Shown here in pieces: positions 1-5,220 of a DNA stretch of 5,220 nt. Within the stretch, counting starts at the first letter, position 1; every line of letters starts with the position of its first letter. The notes beneath the pieces were generated by a model. The model had not been told where the DNA came from. It saw only the letters and a list, made by a program, of their open reading frames with translations, and made no database searches. Origin of the DNA: Lachnospiraceae bacterium (GTDB lineage Bacteria; Bacillota; Clostridia; Lachnospirales; Lachnospiraceae); contig JAHZHB010000130.1 in NCBI GenBank assembly GCA_019420465.1, forward strand, positions 1 through 5,220, given 5' to 3'. A program made the translations under genes and the position numbers.

Positions 1-299
1 TTGCCAAAATCGAGGGCGAGATTGAAAAGCTCATTGACACGCTGACCGGGGCAAATCCGCTTTTGTTGCAATATGCAAACAGCCGGATTGAAGAACTGGA
101 CGCGGAACGGCAAAGACAGTTAAAGCTGGTTGCCGACCTCACCGCTAATTCTGTTTCTTCTTCACAGGTCGATAGCATAACGGGGTATTTAAGTCATTGG
201 GAAGATGTGAGCTTCGATGATAGGCGGCGCGTACTTGATACGCTGGTTTCTAAAGTTGAAGCTACTCGCACCCAGCTTGCTATTGAATGGAAAATCTAA
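1..299 (+). CDS. Large serine recombinase, C-terminal fragment (5' end outside window)
   Basis: The reading frame is open from the left edge (first full codon at 3) to a TAA stop at 297-299, giving about 98 residues. It reads as the tail of a large serine recombinase: a charged helical stretch (IEGEIEKLIDTL, then SRIEELDAERQRQLKLVADL) that fits the coiled coil after the zinc ribbon. A segment around SHWEDVSFDDRRRVLDTLVSKVE follows, and the protein ends in IEWKI, an ending common in transposon and integrative-element recombinases of Firmicutes (TnpX/TndX-like). Such enzymes cut and rejoin element ends through an N-terminal catalytic serine; that domain and the DNA-binding parts lie outside the window. 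These genes often sit at the edge of their element, so the element end probably lies just downstream. Family assignment is fairly sure; the element type is unknown. The fragment is cut by the window edge, and nothing suggests a pseudogene. Confidence 0.82.
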   Translation, partial: AKIEGEIEKLIDTLTGANPLLLQYANSRIEELDAERQRQLKLVADLTANSVSSSQVDSITGYLSHWEDVSFDDRRRVLDTLVSKVEATRTQLAIEWKI

Positions 300-323
300 A
301 CCTTTTCACTTTGCATTGTACCC

Positions 324-352
324 TTGTCAAGAACGCTAAGATGGTTTATAAT
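324..352 (+). promoter_or_regulatory. Sigma-A type promoter of purA
   Basis: A -35 box TTGTCA (324-329) and a perfect -10 box TATAAT (347-352) are separated by exactly 17 bases. Transcription would start near 359. The -10 box lies inside a small palindrome with arms GGTTT (343-347) and AAACC (354-358), which could be chance or an operator. The -35 box begins only 24 bases after the recombinase stop, so the promoter sits at or next to the presumed element end. Confidence 0.75.
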
Positions 353-417
353 AAAACCTGTATGTGTTAAGAACAATGCTTGGCACAATGACACAGGCAG
401 ATAAAGCTTATGATTTT

Positions 418-422
418 GGAGG
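418..422 (+). promoter_or_regulatory. Ribosome binding site deciding the purA start
   Basis: GGAGG lies 11 bases before the ATG at 434. An earlier in-frame ATG at 410 precedes this site and would make the Shine-Dalgarno sequence part of the coding region. The protein from 434 begins MVTAVVGANWGDEGKGK, the normal N-terminus of adenylosuccinate synthase, so 434 is chosen. Confidence 0.8.
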
Positions 423-433
423 AAAAAAGTATT

Positions 434-1726
434 ATGGTTACAGCTGTTGTAGGTGCTAACTGGGGTGATGAAGGTAAAGGTAAGATTACAGATATGCTGG
501 CTGAAAAGGCTGACATTATTGTTCGTTTCCAGGGTGGCGCCAATGCCGGACATACGATTGTAAATAATTATGGAAAATTTGCACTGCATACCCTGCCGTC
601 TGGTGTGTTTTATAATCATACCACCAGCATTATCGGTAACGGTGTGGCGTTAAATGTTCCTGTACTGTTTAAAGAGATCCAAAGCATTCTGGATCAGGGC
701 GTACCGATGCCGAAGATCCTTGTATCTGATCGTGCACAGATGGTTATGTCCTATCATATCCTGTTTGATCAGTATGAAGAAGAGAGACTGGGCAAGGCTT
801 CCTTTGGTTCCACAAAGTCCGGTATCGCTCCGTTCTATTCAGACAAATTCTCAAAGATCGGTTTCCAGGTAAGTGAGCTTTTCGATGACGAAGCTTCCCT
901 GAAAGAAAAAATCGAAAGAGTTGTTACCAAGAAAAATGTCATGATGGAGCATCTGTATCACAAACCGCTTCTGACTGTAGACGGTGTATATGAAGAACTG
1001 ATGTCCTATAAAAAGATGGTAGAGCCGTATGTGGCTGATGTATCCCTGTATCTGTGGAATGCCTTAAAAGAAGGAAAACAGGTACTTTTAGAGGGACAGC
1101 TGGGTACCCTGAAAGATCCGGATCACGGTATCTACCCGATGGTTACCTCTTCTTCCACACTGGCAGCTTATGGTGCTGTAGGTGCCGGCCTGCCGCCGTA
1201 CGAGATCAAAAAGGTCGTTACCGTATGTAAAGCATACTCCAGCGCCGTAGGTGCAGGTGAGTTCGTTTCCGAGATCTTCGGTGAGGAGGCGGATGAGCTG
1301 AGACGCCGTGGTGGTGACGGCGGTGAGTTTGGTGCTACTACCGGTCGTCCGAGACGTATGGGCTGGTTTGACTGCGTGGCTTCCAAATACGGCTGCCGTA
1401 TGCAGGGGGCAACAGATGTGGCATTTACCGTACTGGATGTTCTGGGTTATCTGGACGAGATCCCGGTATGTGTGGGTTATGAGATCGATGGTCAGGTAAC
1501 AAAGGAATTCCCGGTTACCTGCAAGCTGAAAAATGCAAAACCGGTATATGAAAAGCTTCCGGGCTGGAAATGCGATATCCGTGGTATTAAAAGATACGAG
1601 GATCTTCCGGAAAACTGCCGTAAGTACATCGAATTCGTTGAAAAGGAGATCGGCTTCCCGATCACTATGGTTTCCAACGGACCGAAACGTGAGGATATCA
1701 TCGAGAGAGTTTCCACACTGAAATAA
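434..1726 (+). CDS. purA: Adenylosuccinate synthase (AMP branch of purine synthesis)
   Basis: This 430-residue cytoplasmic enzyme joins IMP and aspartate, using GTP, to form adenylosuccinate, the first step from IMP to AMP; it normally works as a dimer. The length is normal for the family. Visible motifs are the GDEGKGK loop at residues 11-17 (catalytic Asp12), GGANAGHT at 34-41 (catalytic His40), DHGIYPMVTSSS at 230-241, and GATTGRPRRMGWFD at 300-313 (aspartate/GTP-side loop). Catalytic Asp and His are both present, which argues against the phage-type PurZ variant. Some ligand-contact positions differ from the E. coli enzyme: the EGAQGT motif reads EGQLGT (220-225), ARRG reads SKIG (140-143), and TKLD reads TVLD (332-335). 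I recall the same pattern in other Lachnospiraceae PurA proteins, so this is probably a clade subtype. The gene has its own promoter and is followed by a hairpin. No other purine gene is nearby. Confidence 0.95.
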   Translation: MVTAVVGANWGDEGKGKITDMLAEKADIIVRFQGGANAGHTIVNNYGKFALHTLPSGVFYNHTTSIIGNGVALNVPVLFKEIQSILDQGVPMPKILVSDRAQMVMSYHILFDQYEEERLGKASFGSTKSGIAPFYSDKFSKIGFQVSELFDDEASLKEKIERVVTKKNVMMEHLYHKPLLTVDGVYEELMSYKKMVEPYVADVSLYLWNALKEGKQVLLEGQLGTLKDPDHGIYPMVTSSSTLAAYGAVGAGLPPYEIKKVVTVCKAYSSAVGAGEFVSEIFGEEADELRRRGGDGGEFGATTGRPRRMGWFDCVASKYGCRMQGATDVAFTVLDVLGYLDEIPVCVGYEIDGQVTKEFPVTCKLKNAKPVYEKLPGWKCDIRGIKRYEDLPENCRKYIEFVEKEIGFPITMVSNGPKREDIIERVSTLK

Positions 1727-1745
1727 ATATATCGCAGTGGCATGT

Positions 1746-1792
1746 ATCAGGTTTCTTTTTTCAACAGGATGAGACAAAAAAAGAAACCTGAT
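1746..1792 (+). terminator. Hairpin after purA, probable intrinsic terminator
   Basis: A perfect 16-base inverted repeat pairs 1746-1761 (ATCAGGTTTCTTTTTT) with 1777-1792, with a 15-base loop. The stem has GC pairs near its base and a run of A-U pairs at its tip. It starts 19 bases after the purA stop. The trailing T-run is short (TTTT, 1792-1795), so termination may be leaky, allowing readthrough into fprA. Confidence 0.6.
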
Positions 1793-1837
1793 TTTGCTAT
1801 ATGCAGCGAAAACGACATAGCAGACTAGAGTATATAC

Positions 1838-1843
1838 AGGAGG
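1838..1843 (+). promoter_or_regulatory. Ribosome binding site of fprA
   Basis: A perfect AGGAGG lies 10 bases before the ATG at 1854, supporting that start. No convincing -35/-10 pair is visible between the purA hairpin and this site. The best -35-like hexamer is TTGCTA (1794-1799), without a good -10 box at the right distance. Confidence 0.75.
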
Positions 1844-1853
1844 ATAAGGCATT

Positions 1854-3020
1854 ATGACAGAAGTTTATGTATCTGATGCAGTAAAATATGTAGGTGTAAA
1901 TGACAAGACGATCGATCTGTTTGAAAGCCAGTATGTGGTACCGAACGGTGTATCCTACAATTCCTACATCATCATGGATGAGAAGATTGCCATTATGGAT
2001 ACCGTAGATAAACGCGGTACCGATGAATGGCTGCAGAATGTAGAGCGTACACTTGATGGACGTACACCGGATTATCTGGTCGTACAGCATATGGAACCAG
2101 ATCATGCCGGCAGTGTACAGGTGATCGCTGAGAAATATCCGTCCATGCAGATCGTTGCCAATGCCAAGACGTTTGGTATGATGGAACAGTTTTTTACCTT
2201 TGATCTGACAGGCCGCAAGGTGGAAGTTAAGGAAATGGATACCTTAAGCCTGGGTGCCCATACACTGACCTTTGTGATGGCACCGATGGTTCACTGGCCG
2301 GAGGTTATGGTTTCCTACGAATCCACAGAGAAGATTCTGTTTGCCGCTGACGGTTTTGGTAAATTCGGGGCACTGGATGCAGACGAAGACTGGGCATGTG
2401 AAGCCAGAAGATACTTTATCAATATTGTTGGTAAATATGGTGTACAGGTACAGGCTCTGCTGAAAAAGGCAGCTACCCTGGATATCGCTATGATCTGTCC
2501 GCTGCACGGACCGGTTCTGAAGGAAAATCTTGGTTACTATATCGAAAAATACGATACATGGTCAAGCTATCGTCCGGAGGACAGAGGTATTCTCGTTGCC
2601 TATGCTTCCATTCATGGTAATACGAGAGCGGCTGTTGATGAGTTCGCCCATATGCTTGAGGATAAAGGTGCAGAAAAAGTATCTGTCATGGATCTGGCAC
2701 GCTGTGACATGGCTGAAGCGATCGAGGATGCCTATCGTTATGACCGTCTGGTCGTAGCCTGCCCGACATACGATGGTTCCCTGTTCCCGTGCATGGAGGA
2801 CTTTTTGTATCACTTAAAGATTAAAAACTTCCAGAATCGCAAAGTAGGTATCATCGAGAATGGTACATGGGCTCCGCAGGCCGGAAAATTCATGACCACC
2901 TACTTTGAAGGCATGAAAAATATCACACTGGTAGGACCAAAGGTAACGATCAAGTCCACCTTAAACAAAGACAGCAGACAGGCACTCGAAGAACTCGCAG
3001 ATGCCATGGTAAATGCGTAA
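1854..3020 (+). CDS. fprA: Flavodiiron protein (A-type), oxygen/NO reductase
   Basis: This 388-residue soluble protein has the two-domain layout of A-type flavodiiron proteins. Residues about 1-245 form a metallo-beta-lactamase-like domain with a complete di-iron ligand set: His79, Glu81, Asp83 and His84 in QHMEPDHAGS, His147 in MVHWPE, Asp166 in FAADGFG, and His218 in CPLHGP. Residues about 246-388 form a flavodoxin-like domain whose FMN phosphate loop is SIHGNT (252-257). The family reduces O2 to water and/or NO to N2O in the cytoplasm, taking electrons from rubredoxin or a similar carrier, and protects anaerobes from oxygen. The protein ends after the flavodoxin domain, with no fused rubredoxin or flavin reductase, so its electron donor is encoded elsewhere. 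Sequence alone does not separate O2 from NO preference. The gene stands alone between a hairpin and a strong terminator; it may be read through from purA. Confidence 0.93.
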   Translation: MTEVYVSDAVKYVGVNDKTIDLFESQYVVPNGVSYNSYIIMDEKIAIMDTVDKRGTDEWLQNVERTLDGRTPDYLVVQHMEPDHAGSVQVIAEKYPSMQIVANAKTFGMMEQFFTFDLTGRKVEVKEMDTLSLGAHTLTFVMAPMVHWPEVMVSYESTEKILFAADGFGKFGALDADEDWACEARRYFINIVGKYGVQVQALLKKAATLDIAMICPLHGPVLKENLGYYIEKYDTWSSYRPEDRGILVAYASIHGNTRAAVDEFAHMLEDKGAEKVSVMDLARCDMAEAIEDAYRYDRLVVACPTYDGSLFPCMEDFLYHLKIKNFQNRKVGIIENGTWAPQAGKFMTTYFEGMKNITLVGPKVTIKSTLNKDSRQALEELADAMVNA

Positions 3021-3033
3021 ATTTTAACAGAAG

Positions 3034-3085
3034 AAAAGCTTTGCCGGAAAAGGAATGTAAAGAGCCTTTCCGGCAAAGCTTTTTT
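3034..3085 (+). terminator. Strong terminator after fprA, possibly bidirectional
   Basis: A 17-base perfect stem pairs 3034-3050 with 3067-3083. Past a single bulged A (3051), two more GC pairs form (3052-3053 with 3065-3066). The stem is followed by a six-T run (3080-3085). It starts 13 bases after the fprA stop. On the minus strand the same stem ends in TTTT followed by pyrimidine-rich sequence, so it may also stop transcription of the convergent exonuclease-like gene, which ends at 3166. No other terminator for that gene is visible in 3086-3165. Confidence 0.88.
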
Positions 3086-3165
3086 GTATGGCAATAATGA
3101 CGCCTGTGAGCCGCCCGTCTTGCAGGAAAGATATCAGCCCTGTAACGATCTTACGGCAGCATACG

Positions 3166-4248
3166 TCAGCACGACAAAAGATGGGAGATCATATGAACGG
3201 CATATAACGAACAAAAAGCCGGGTCTTTCAGCAGTGCTTCTTTATAAGAAACAAACCAGAGGGAGGCTTCCCGCTCTTTTGTCTGAAACATCAGAAGATC
3301 CAGAGGCGCAAAGGTACGCAGAAACCGACCTGTATGCGGTTCGTAACAGGTATCCTTTGTCGCTTTGATCCGCGAGGCAGGATCGGCATAGACGGCAACG
3401 CTTTTATGCATCGCACGGTCTTCTGAAGGAAAATAATAATAGTTTTTATAATCTGTAAAAAAATGATACAGCGTACCTTCGTATACCGGAACTGTCAGTG
3501 TCACGAGGCTTTTCCGGCAGGTGACGCGGATGCCATCTGTTTCCTGCACCGTGACCGGCGGCAGCGAAAGTGTATCGTATCTGCAACTGAAGTTAAGATA
3601 TCCGGTCTGTGGATCTGCCGAGACGGGACAGTCTGCCGGGGACAGAGATCCTTTTTGCAGCTTTAGAAGACCGTCAAAGGCTTCCAGCCACAGCATACCG
3701 ACGATATCGTCGGTATTATGCTGTAAAAGACCTGCCAGCAGAGCGGGATCGGCGGTCTGCAGATAGCTGTCATAGACTTTGATCAGTTCTTTACCACTGT
3801 GATGATCTGTTCGATCGTAGCCGGCACTGACTTCCAGATGTGTAAGCTTCATATCCTCCTGTAAAAGCAGATTTTTCAGTGGACGGTACAGATGGTACAG
3901 GTCAGTGACTGCAGGAGGAAAGACAGCTTCGATCTCATAAAAGGCAGCCTTGTGACGGAGGTAGGGCAGATCAAAACTGCTGCCGTTGAACTGGATCAGA
4001 TGATCAAACTCCCGGATGAAAGAGAAAAAATCACGTAAGATCTCTTCCTCATCTGAAGGCCGTTCGGCAAACCACTGGCGCAGCTGCACCTGCCCTTCGC
4101 CTGCCCACATGGCACCGAGCAGATACAGATGCGATCTGTGTCGGTTCAGACCGGTAGTCTCGATATCTATATAGACTGTTTTTTCATCGTACAGACGGAC
4201 TGAAAATGGAAAATCCGGAATTTGCAGCTTCTGGTTTATAATTCTCAT
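3166..4248 (-). CDS. YprB-like ribonuclease H-fold (DEDD) exonuclease-type protein
   Basis: This 360-residue protein has an N-terminal DnaQ-like exonuclease fold. Exo I is YIDIETTGL with Asp28 and Glu30; Exo II is NGSSFD (88-93), matching the Nx3FD pattern; Exo III is HNTDD with His177 and Asp181. Between Exo II and III, the stretch LTHLEVSAGYDRTDHHSGKE (135-154) and the following text match the YprB-family pattern. All acidic metal ligands are present, so nuclease activity is plausible; the natural substrate (DNA or RNA) is not known to me. Residues about 200-360 form a C-terminal region I cannot assign; no signal peptide or membrane segment is seen. The open frame extends upstream to 4416, but that would overlap ruvA and add 56 unlikely residues. 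The ATG at 4248 follows a weak AAAGGG site (4260-4265) and a good promoter. It is transcribed away from ruvAB and towards fprA. Confidence 0.82.
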   Translation of the reverse strand: MRIINQKLQIPDFPFSVRLYDEKTVYIDIETTGLNRHRSHLYLLGAMWAGEGQVQLRQWFAERPSDEEEILRDFFSFIREFDHLIQFNGSSFDLPYLRHKAAFYEIEAVFPPAVTDLYHLYRPLKNLLLQEDMKLTHLEVSAGYDRTDHHSGKELIKVYDSYLQTADPALLAGLLQHNTDDIVGMLWLEAFDGLLKLQKGSLSPADCPVSADPQTGYLNFSCRYDTLSLPPVTVQETDGIRVTCRKSLVTLTVPVYEGTLYHFFTDYKNYYYFPSEDRAMHKSVAVYADPASRIKATKDTCYEPHTGRFLRTFAPLDLLMFQTKEREASLWFVSYKEALLKDPAFCSLYAVHMISHLLSC

Positions 4249-4339
4249 TGCATTTTGTTCCCTTTCAAGGTAATATAAAAAGAAGTATGCGGATTTCTGA
4301 CAGGACAGTGGTAACAGGAAAATGTCCTGACAGGTATAT

Positions 4340-4368
4340 ATTATAGCGTGTAGCCTGTCAGAAAGCAA
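4340..4368 (-). promoter_or_regulatory. Promoter of the YprB-like gene
   Basis: On the minus strand, a -35 box TTGCTT (4363-4368) and a perfect -10 box TATAAT (4340-4345) are 17 bases apart. Transcription would start near 4333, leaving a leader of about 85 nt. One CTGWCAG heptamer lies between the two boxes. Confidence 0.65.
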
Positions 4369-4383
4369 ATCGCATGGAAAGTG

Positions 4384-4388
4384 AAGGA
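4384..4388 (+). promoter_or_regulatory. Ribosome binding site deciding the ruvA start
   Basis: AAGGA lies 5 bases before the ATG at 4394. It is 17 bases from the next in-frame ATG at 4406, so 4394 is preferred; it gives MIRFMKG, similar to the usual RuvA start. Confidence 0.65.
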
Positions 4389-4393
4389 AAAAC

Positions 4394-4996
4394 ATGATCC
4401 GATTTATGAAAGGCATCGTGGCCGCTATAGAAGAAAATTTTCTGGTTCTGGAAAATCAGGGTATAGGGTACCGTATTTTTACACCCGCATCCGTGTTGGA
4501 ACGATATGTCCGGGTGGGGGAAGAGATTAAATTGCATACCTATATGCATGTACGGGAAGACGCCATCCTGTTATACGGCTTTCTGACGGCAGATGATCTG
4601 CGTCTGTTTGAACTGTTGCTGGGTGTGAGCGGTATCGGTCCAAAGGCGGGGCTTGGCATATTATCCGTTCTGAGCGCCGATGATCTCAGATTTGCCGTGC
4701 TGTCAGACGATGCAGCGGCTATTGCCAAAGCGCCGGGGATCGGGAAGAAGACGGCGCAGAAGCTGATCCTGGAATTAAAGGACAAGATGAGCCTCGAGGA
4801 TGCCTTTGAAAAGAAGCTTGCGCATGAGCAGGAACAGACGGTGCCTTTGGCAGATGAGTCGAGTGAAGCTGTAATGGCACTGACGGCACTCGGATATCCG
4901 TCCACAGATGCCATGCGTGCCGTCCGTGCAGTAGAAGGACATGAGACGATGGATGTTGAGTCGCTGTTAAAGGCGGCACTGAAAAATCTGCTCTGA
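4394..4996 (+). CDS. ruvA: Holliday junction branch migration protein RuvA
   Basis: This 200-residue protein has the normal RuvA length and all three domains. Residues 1 to about 63 form the OB-fold domain, with the acidic pair Glu55-Asp56 at the position of the acidic pin that helps part strands at the crossover. Residues about 70-135 carry two helix-hairpin-helix motifs, GVSGIGPK (77-84) and APGIGKKT (113-120), which bind junction DNA. After an acidic, flexible linker (about 136-155), residues about 156-200 form the small C-terminal domain that contacts RuvB (SSEAVMALTALGYPS onward). RuvA tetramers hold a Holliday junction while RuvB motors drive branch migration during recombinational repair. 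ruvB follows after 47 bases in the same direction, the usual operon. No ruvC is adjacent; the upstream neighbour is the divergent nuclease-like gene. Confidence 0.96.
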   Translation: MIRFMKGIVAAIEENFLVLENQGIGYRIFTPASVLERYVRVGEEIKLHTYMHVREDAILLYGFLTADDLRLFELLLGVSGIGPKAGLGILSVLSADDLRFAVLSDDAAAIAKAPGIGKKTAQKLILELKDKMSLEDAFEKKLAHEQEQTVPLADESSEAVMALTALGYPSTDAMRAVRAVEGHETMDVESLLKAALKNLL

Positions 4997-5043
4997 TAAA
5001 CCAGAGGCGGTAACAGAAAGTAGAAAAAACCGGGTTAAAAAAT

Positions 5044-5220
5044 ATGGAAAAAAGAATGATTACGACAGAGTACACCGAGGAAGATGTGCGCATCGAGGGT
5101 ACGCTTCGTCCGCAGTATCTGTCAGATTATATCGGCCAGCAAAAGGCCAAGGAAAAATTAAAGATCTATATTGAAGCAGCCAGACAGAGGGAAGAACCTT
5201 TAGATCATGTCCTTTTTTAT
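5044..5220 (+). CDS. ruvB: Holliday junction branch migration ATPase RuvB, N-terminal fragment (3' end outside window)
   Basis: The frame is open from the ATG at 5044 to the window edge, 59 codons. It reads MEKRMITTEYTEEDVRIEGT, then LRPQYLSDYIGQQKAKEKL and EPLDHVLFY, the conserved RuvB N-terminus that leads into the Walker A loop, which lies just outside the window. RuvB is the AAA+ ring motor that pumps DNA through the RuvA-bound junction. A second in-frame ATG at 5056 is possible; 5044 is chosen because the M-x-K-R-x-I-T-T beginning resembles related RuvB proteins. Neither start has a strong ribosome binding site: the sequence before 5044 is mostly A and T, and GGA (5046-5048) before 5056 is weak. 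It is probably co-transcribed with ruvA. Confidence 0.95.
   Translation, partial: MEKRMITTEYTEEDVRIEGTLRPQYLSDYIGQQKAKEKLKIYIEAARQREEPLDHVLFY

Larger units (their letters stand above)
300..433 (+). other. Probable mobile-element/chromosome junction and purA leader
   Basis: This 134-base gap runs from the recombinase stop to the purA start. It holds the purA promoter (324-352) and, if transcription starts near 359, a leader of about 75 nt. No gene, riboswitch or terminator is apparent. If the recombinase lies at the end of its element, one attachment half-site should fall here. The exact crossover cannot be placed, because large serine recombinases use very short core identities and the other element end is not in the window. 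The junction itself is an inference. Confidence 0.4.
4249..4393. promoter_or_regulatory. Divergent control region with three CTGWCAG heptamers
   Basis: This is the gap between the minus-strand nuclease-like gene and ruvA. A palindromic heptamer, CTG(A/T)CAG, occurs three times: 4297-4303, 4327-4333 and 4355-4361. Their centres are 30 and 28 bases apart, close to three helical turns. The outer two copies lie in an exact 11-base inverted repeat (TTTCTGACAGG at 4294-4304, its complement at 4354-4364). The first two lie in an 11-base inverted repeat with one mismatch (4297-4307 with 4323-4333). The third copy sits in the spacer of the minus-strand promoter and the second next to its expected start. 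This layout resembles operators for a regulator, but no known motif was recognised. A hairpin in the leader RNA is the alternative. No clear plus-strand promoter for ruvA was found. Confidence 0.5.

Noticed and set aside
410..433. Longer purA start at 410
   Set aside because: The added residues MILEEKSI are encoded by the ribosome binding site itself, and family N-termini start at the second ATG.
300..433. Purine riboswitch or PurR-box control upstream of purA
   Set aside because: No three-way-junction riboswitch core and no paired PurBox-like sequences are recognisable in the leader.
434..1726. PurZ-type (2-aminoadenine pathway) enzyme instead of PurA
   Set aside because: The catalytic aspartate in GDEGKGK is kept, and length and all main motifs are those of PurA.
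1088..1852. Long open frame of 254 codons on the minus strand over purA
   Set aside because: It is antisense to a certain gene, has a low-complexity, non-family-like protein sequence, and starts inside the fprA ribosome-binding region; a shadow of purA codon use.
3022..3165. Open minus-strand frame continuing past the YprB-like stop through the fprA terminator
   Set aside because: No start codon with a ribosome binding site, it crosses a strong terminator hairpin, and the peptide resembles nothing recognisable; judged to be chance.
4249..4393. LexA/SOS box upstream of ruvA
   Set aside because: No GAAC-N4-GTTC type site and no CTG-N10-CAG site at the right spacing was found; the CTGWCAG heptamers are different and much shorter.
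4249..4416. 56-residue N-terminal extension of the YprB-like protein
   Set aside because: It would overlap ruvA and its control region, covers the minus-strand promoter, and is not part of the exonuclease domain; the ATG at 4248 fits better.

Overview
The window looks like chromosomal DNA of a gut-type Clostridia species, most likely Lachnospiraceae. This rests on the PurA subtype, the lone flavodiiron protein typical of anaerobes, the AGGAGG-type ribosome binding sites and the RuvA/RuvB sequences. It is judged from remembered family sequences, not from a search.

Layout: (1) positions 1-299 hold the C-terminal end of a large serine recombinase, so the left edge is probably the end of an integrated mobile element. 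(2) Positions 300-433 are a short junction with a near-consensus sigma-A promoter (324-352), followed by purA (434-1726, adenylosuccinate synthase). (3) An AT-rich hairpin (1746-1792) separates purA from a flavodiiron protein gene, fprA (1854-3020). A strong terminator (3034-3085) follows, shared with a convergent gene. (4) A minus-strand gene (3166-4248) encodes a YprB-like DEDD exonuclease-fold protein. (5) A divergent intergenic region (4249-4393) carries a good minus-strand promoter and three regularly spaced CTGWCAG heptamers. (6) ruvA (4394-4996) follows, then the first 59 codons of ruvB (from 5044, running off the window).

The genes are mostly housekeeping: the last branch of AMP synthesis (PurA), oxygen or NO detoxification (FprA), and Holliday-junction branch migration (RuvAB). 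A predicted nuclease is transcribed divergently from ruvAB. I do not see a clearly new system. The points most worth a second look are the possible operator array between the nuclease gene and ruvA, the mobile-element junction directly on the purA promoter, and the unusual ligand-contact residues in PurA.
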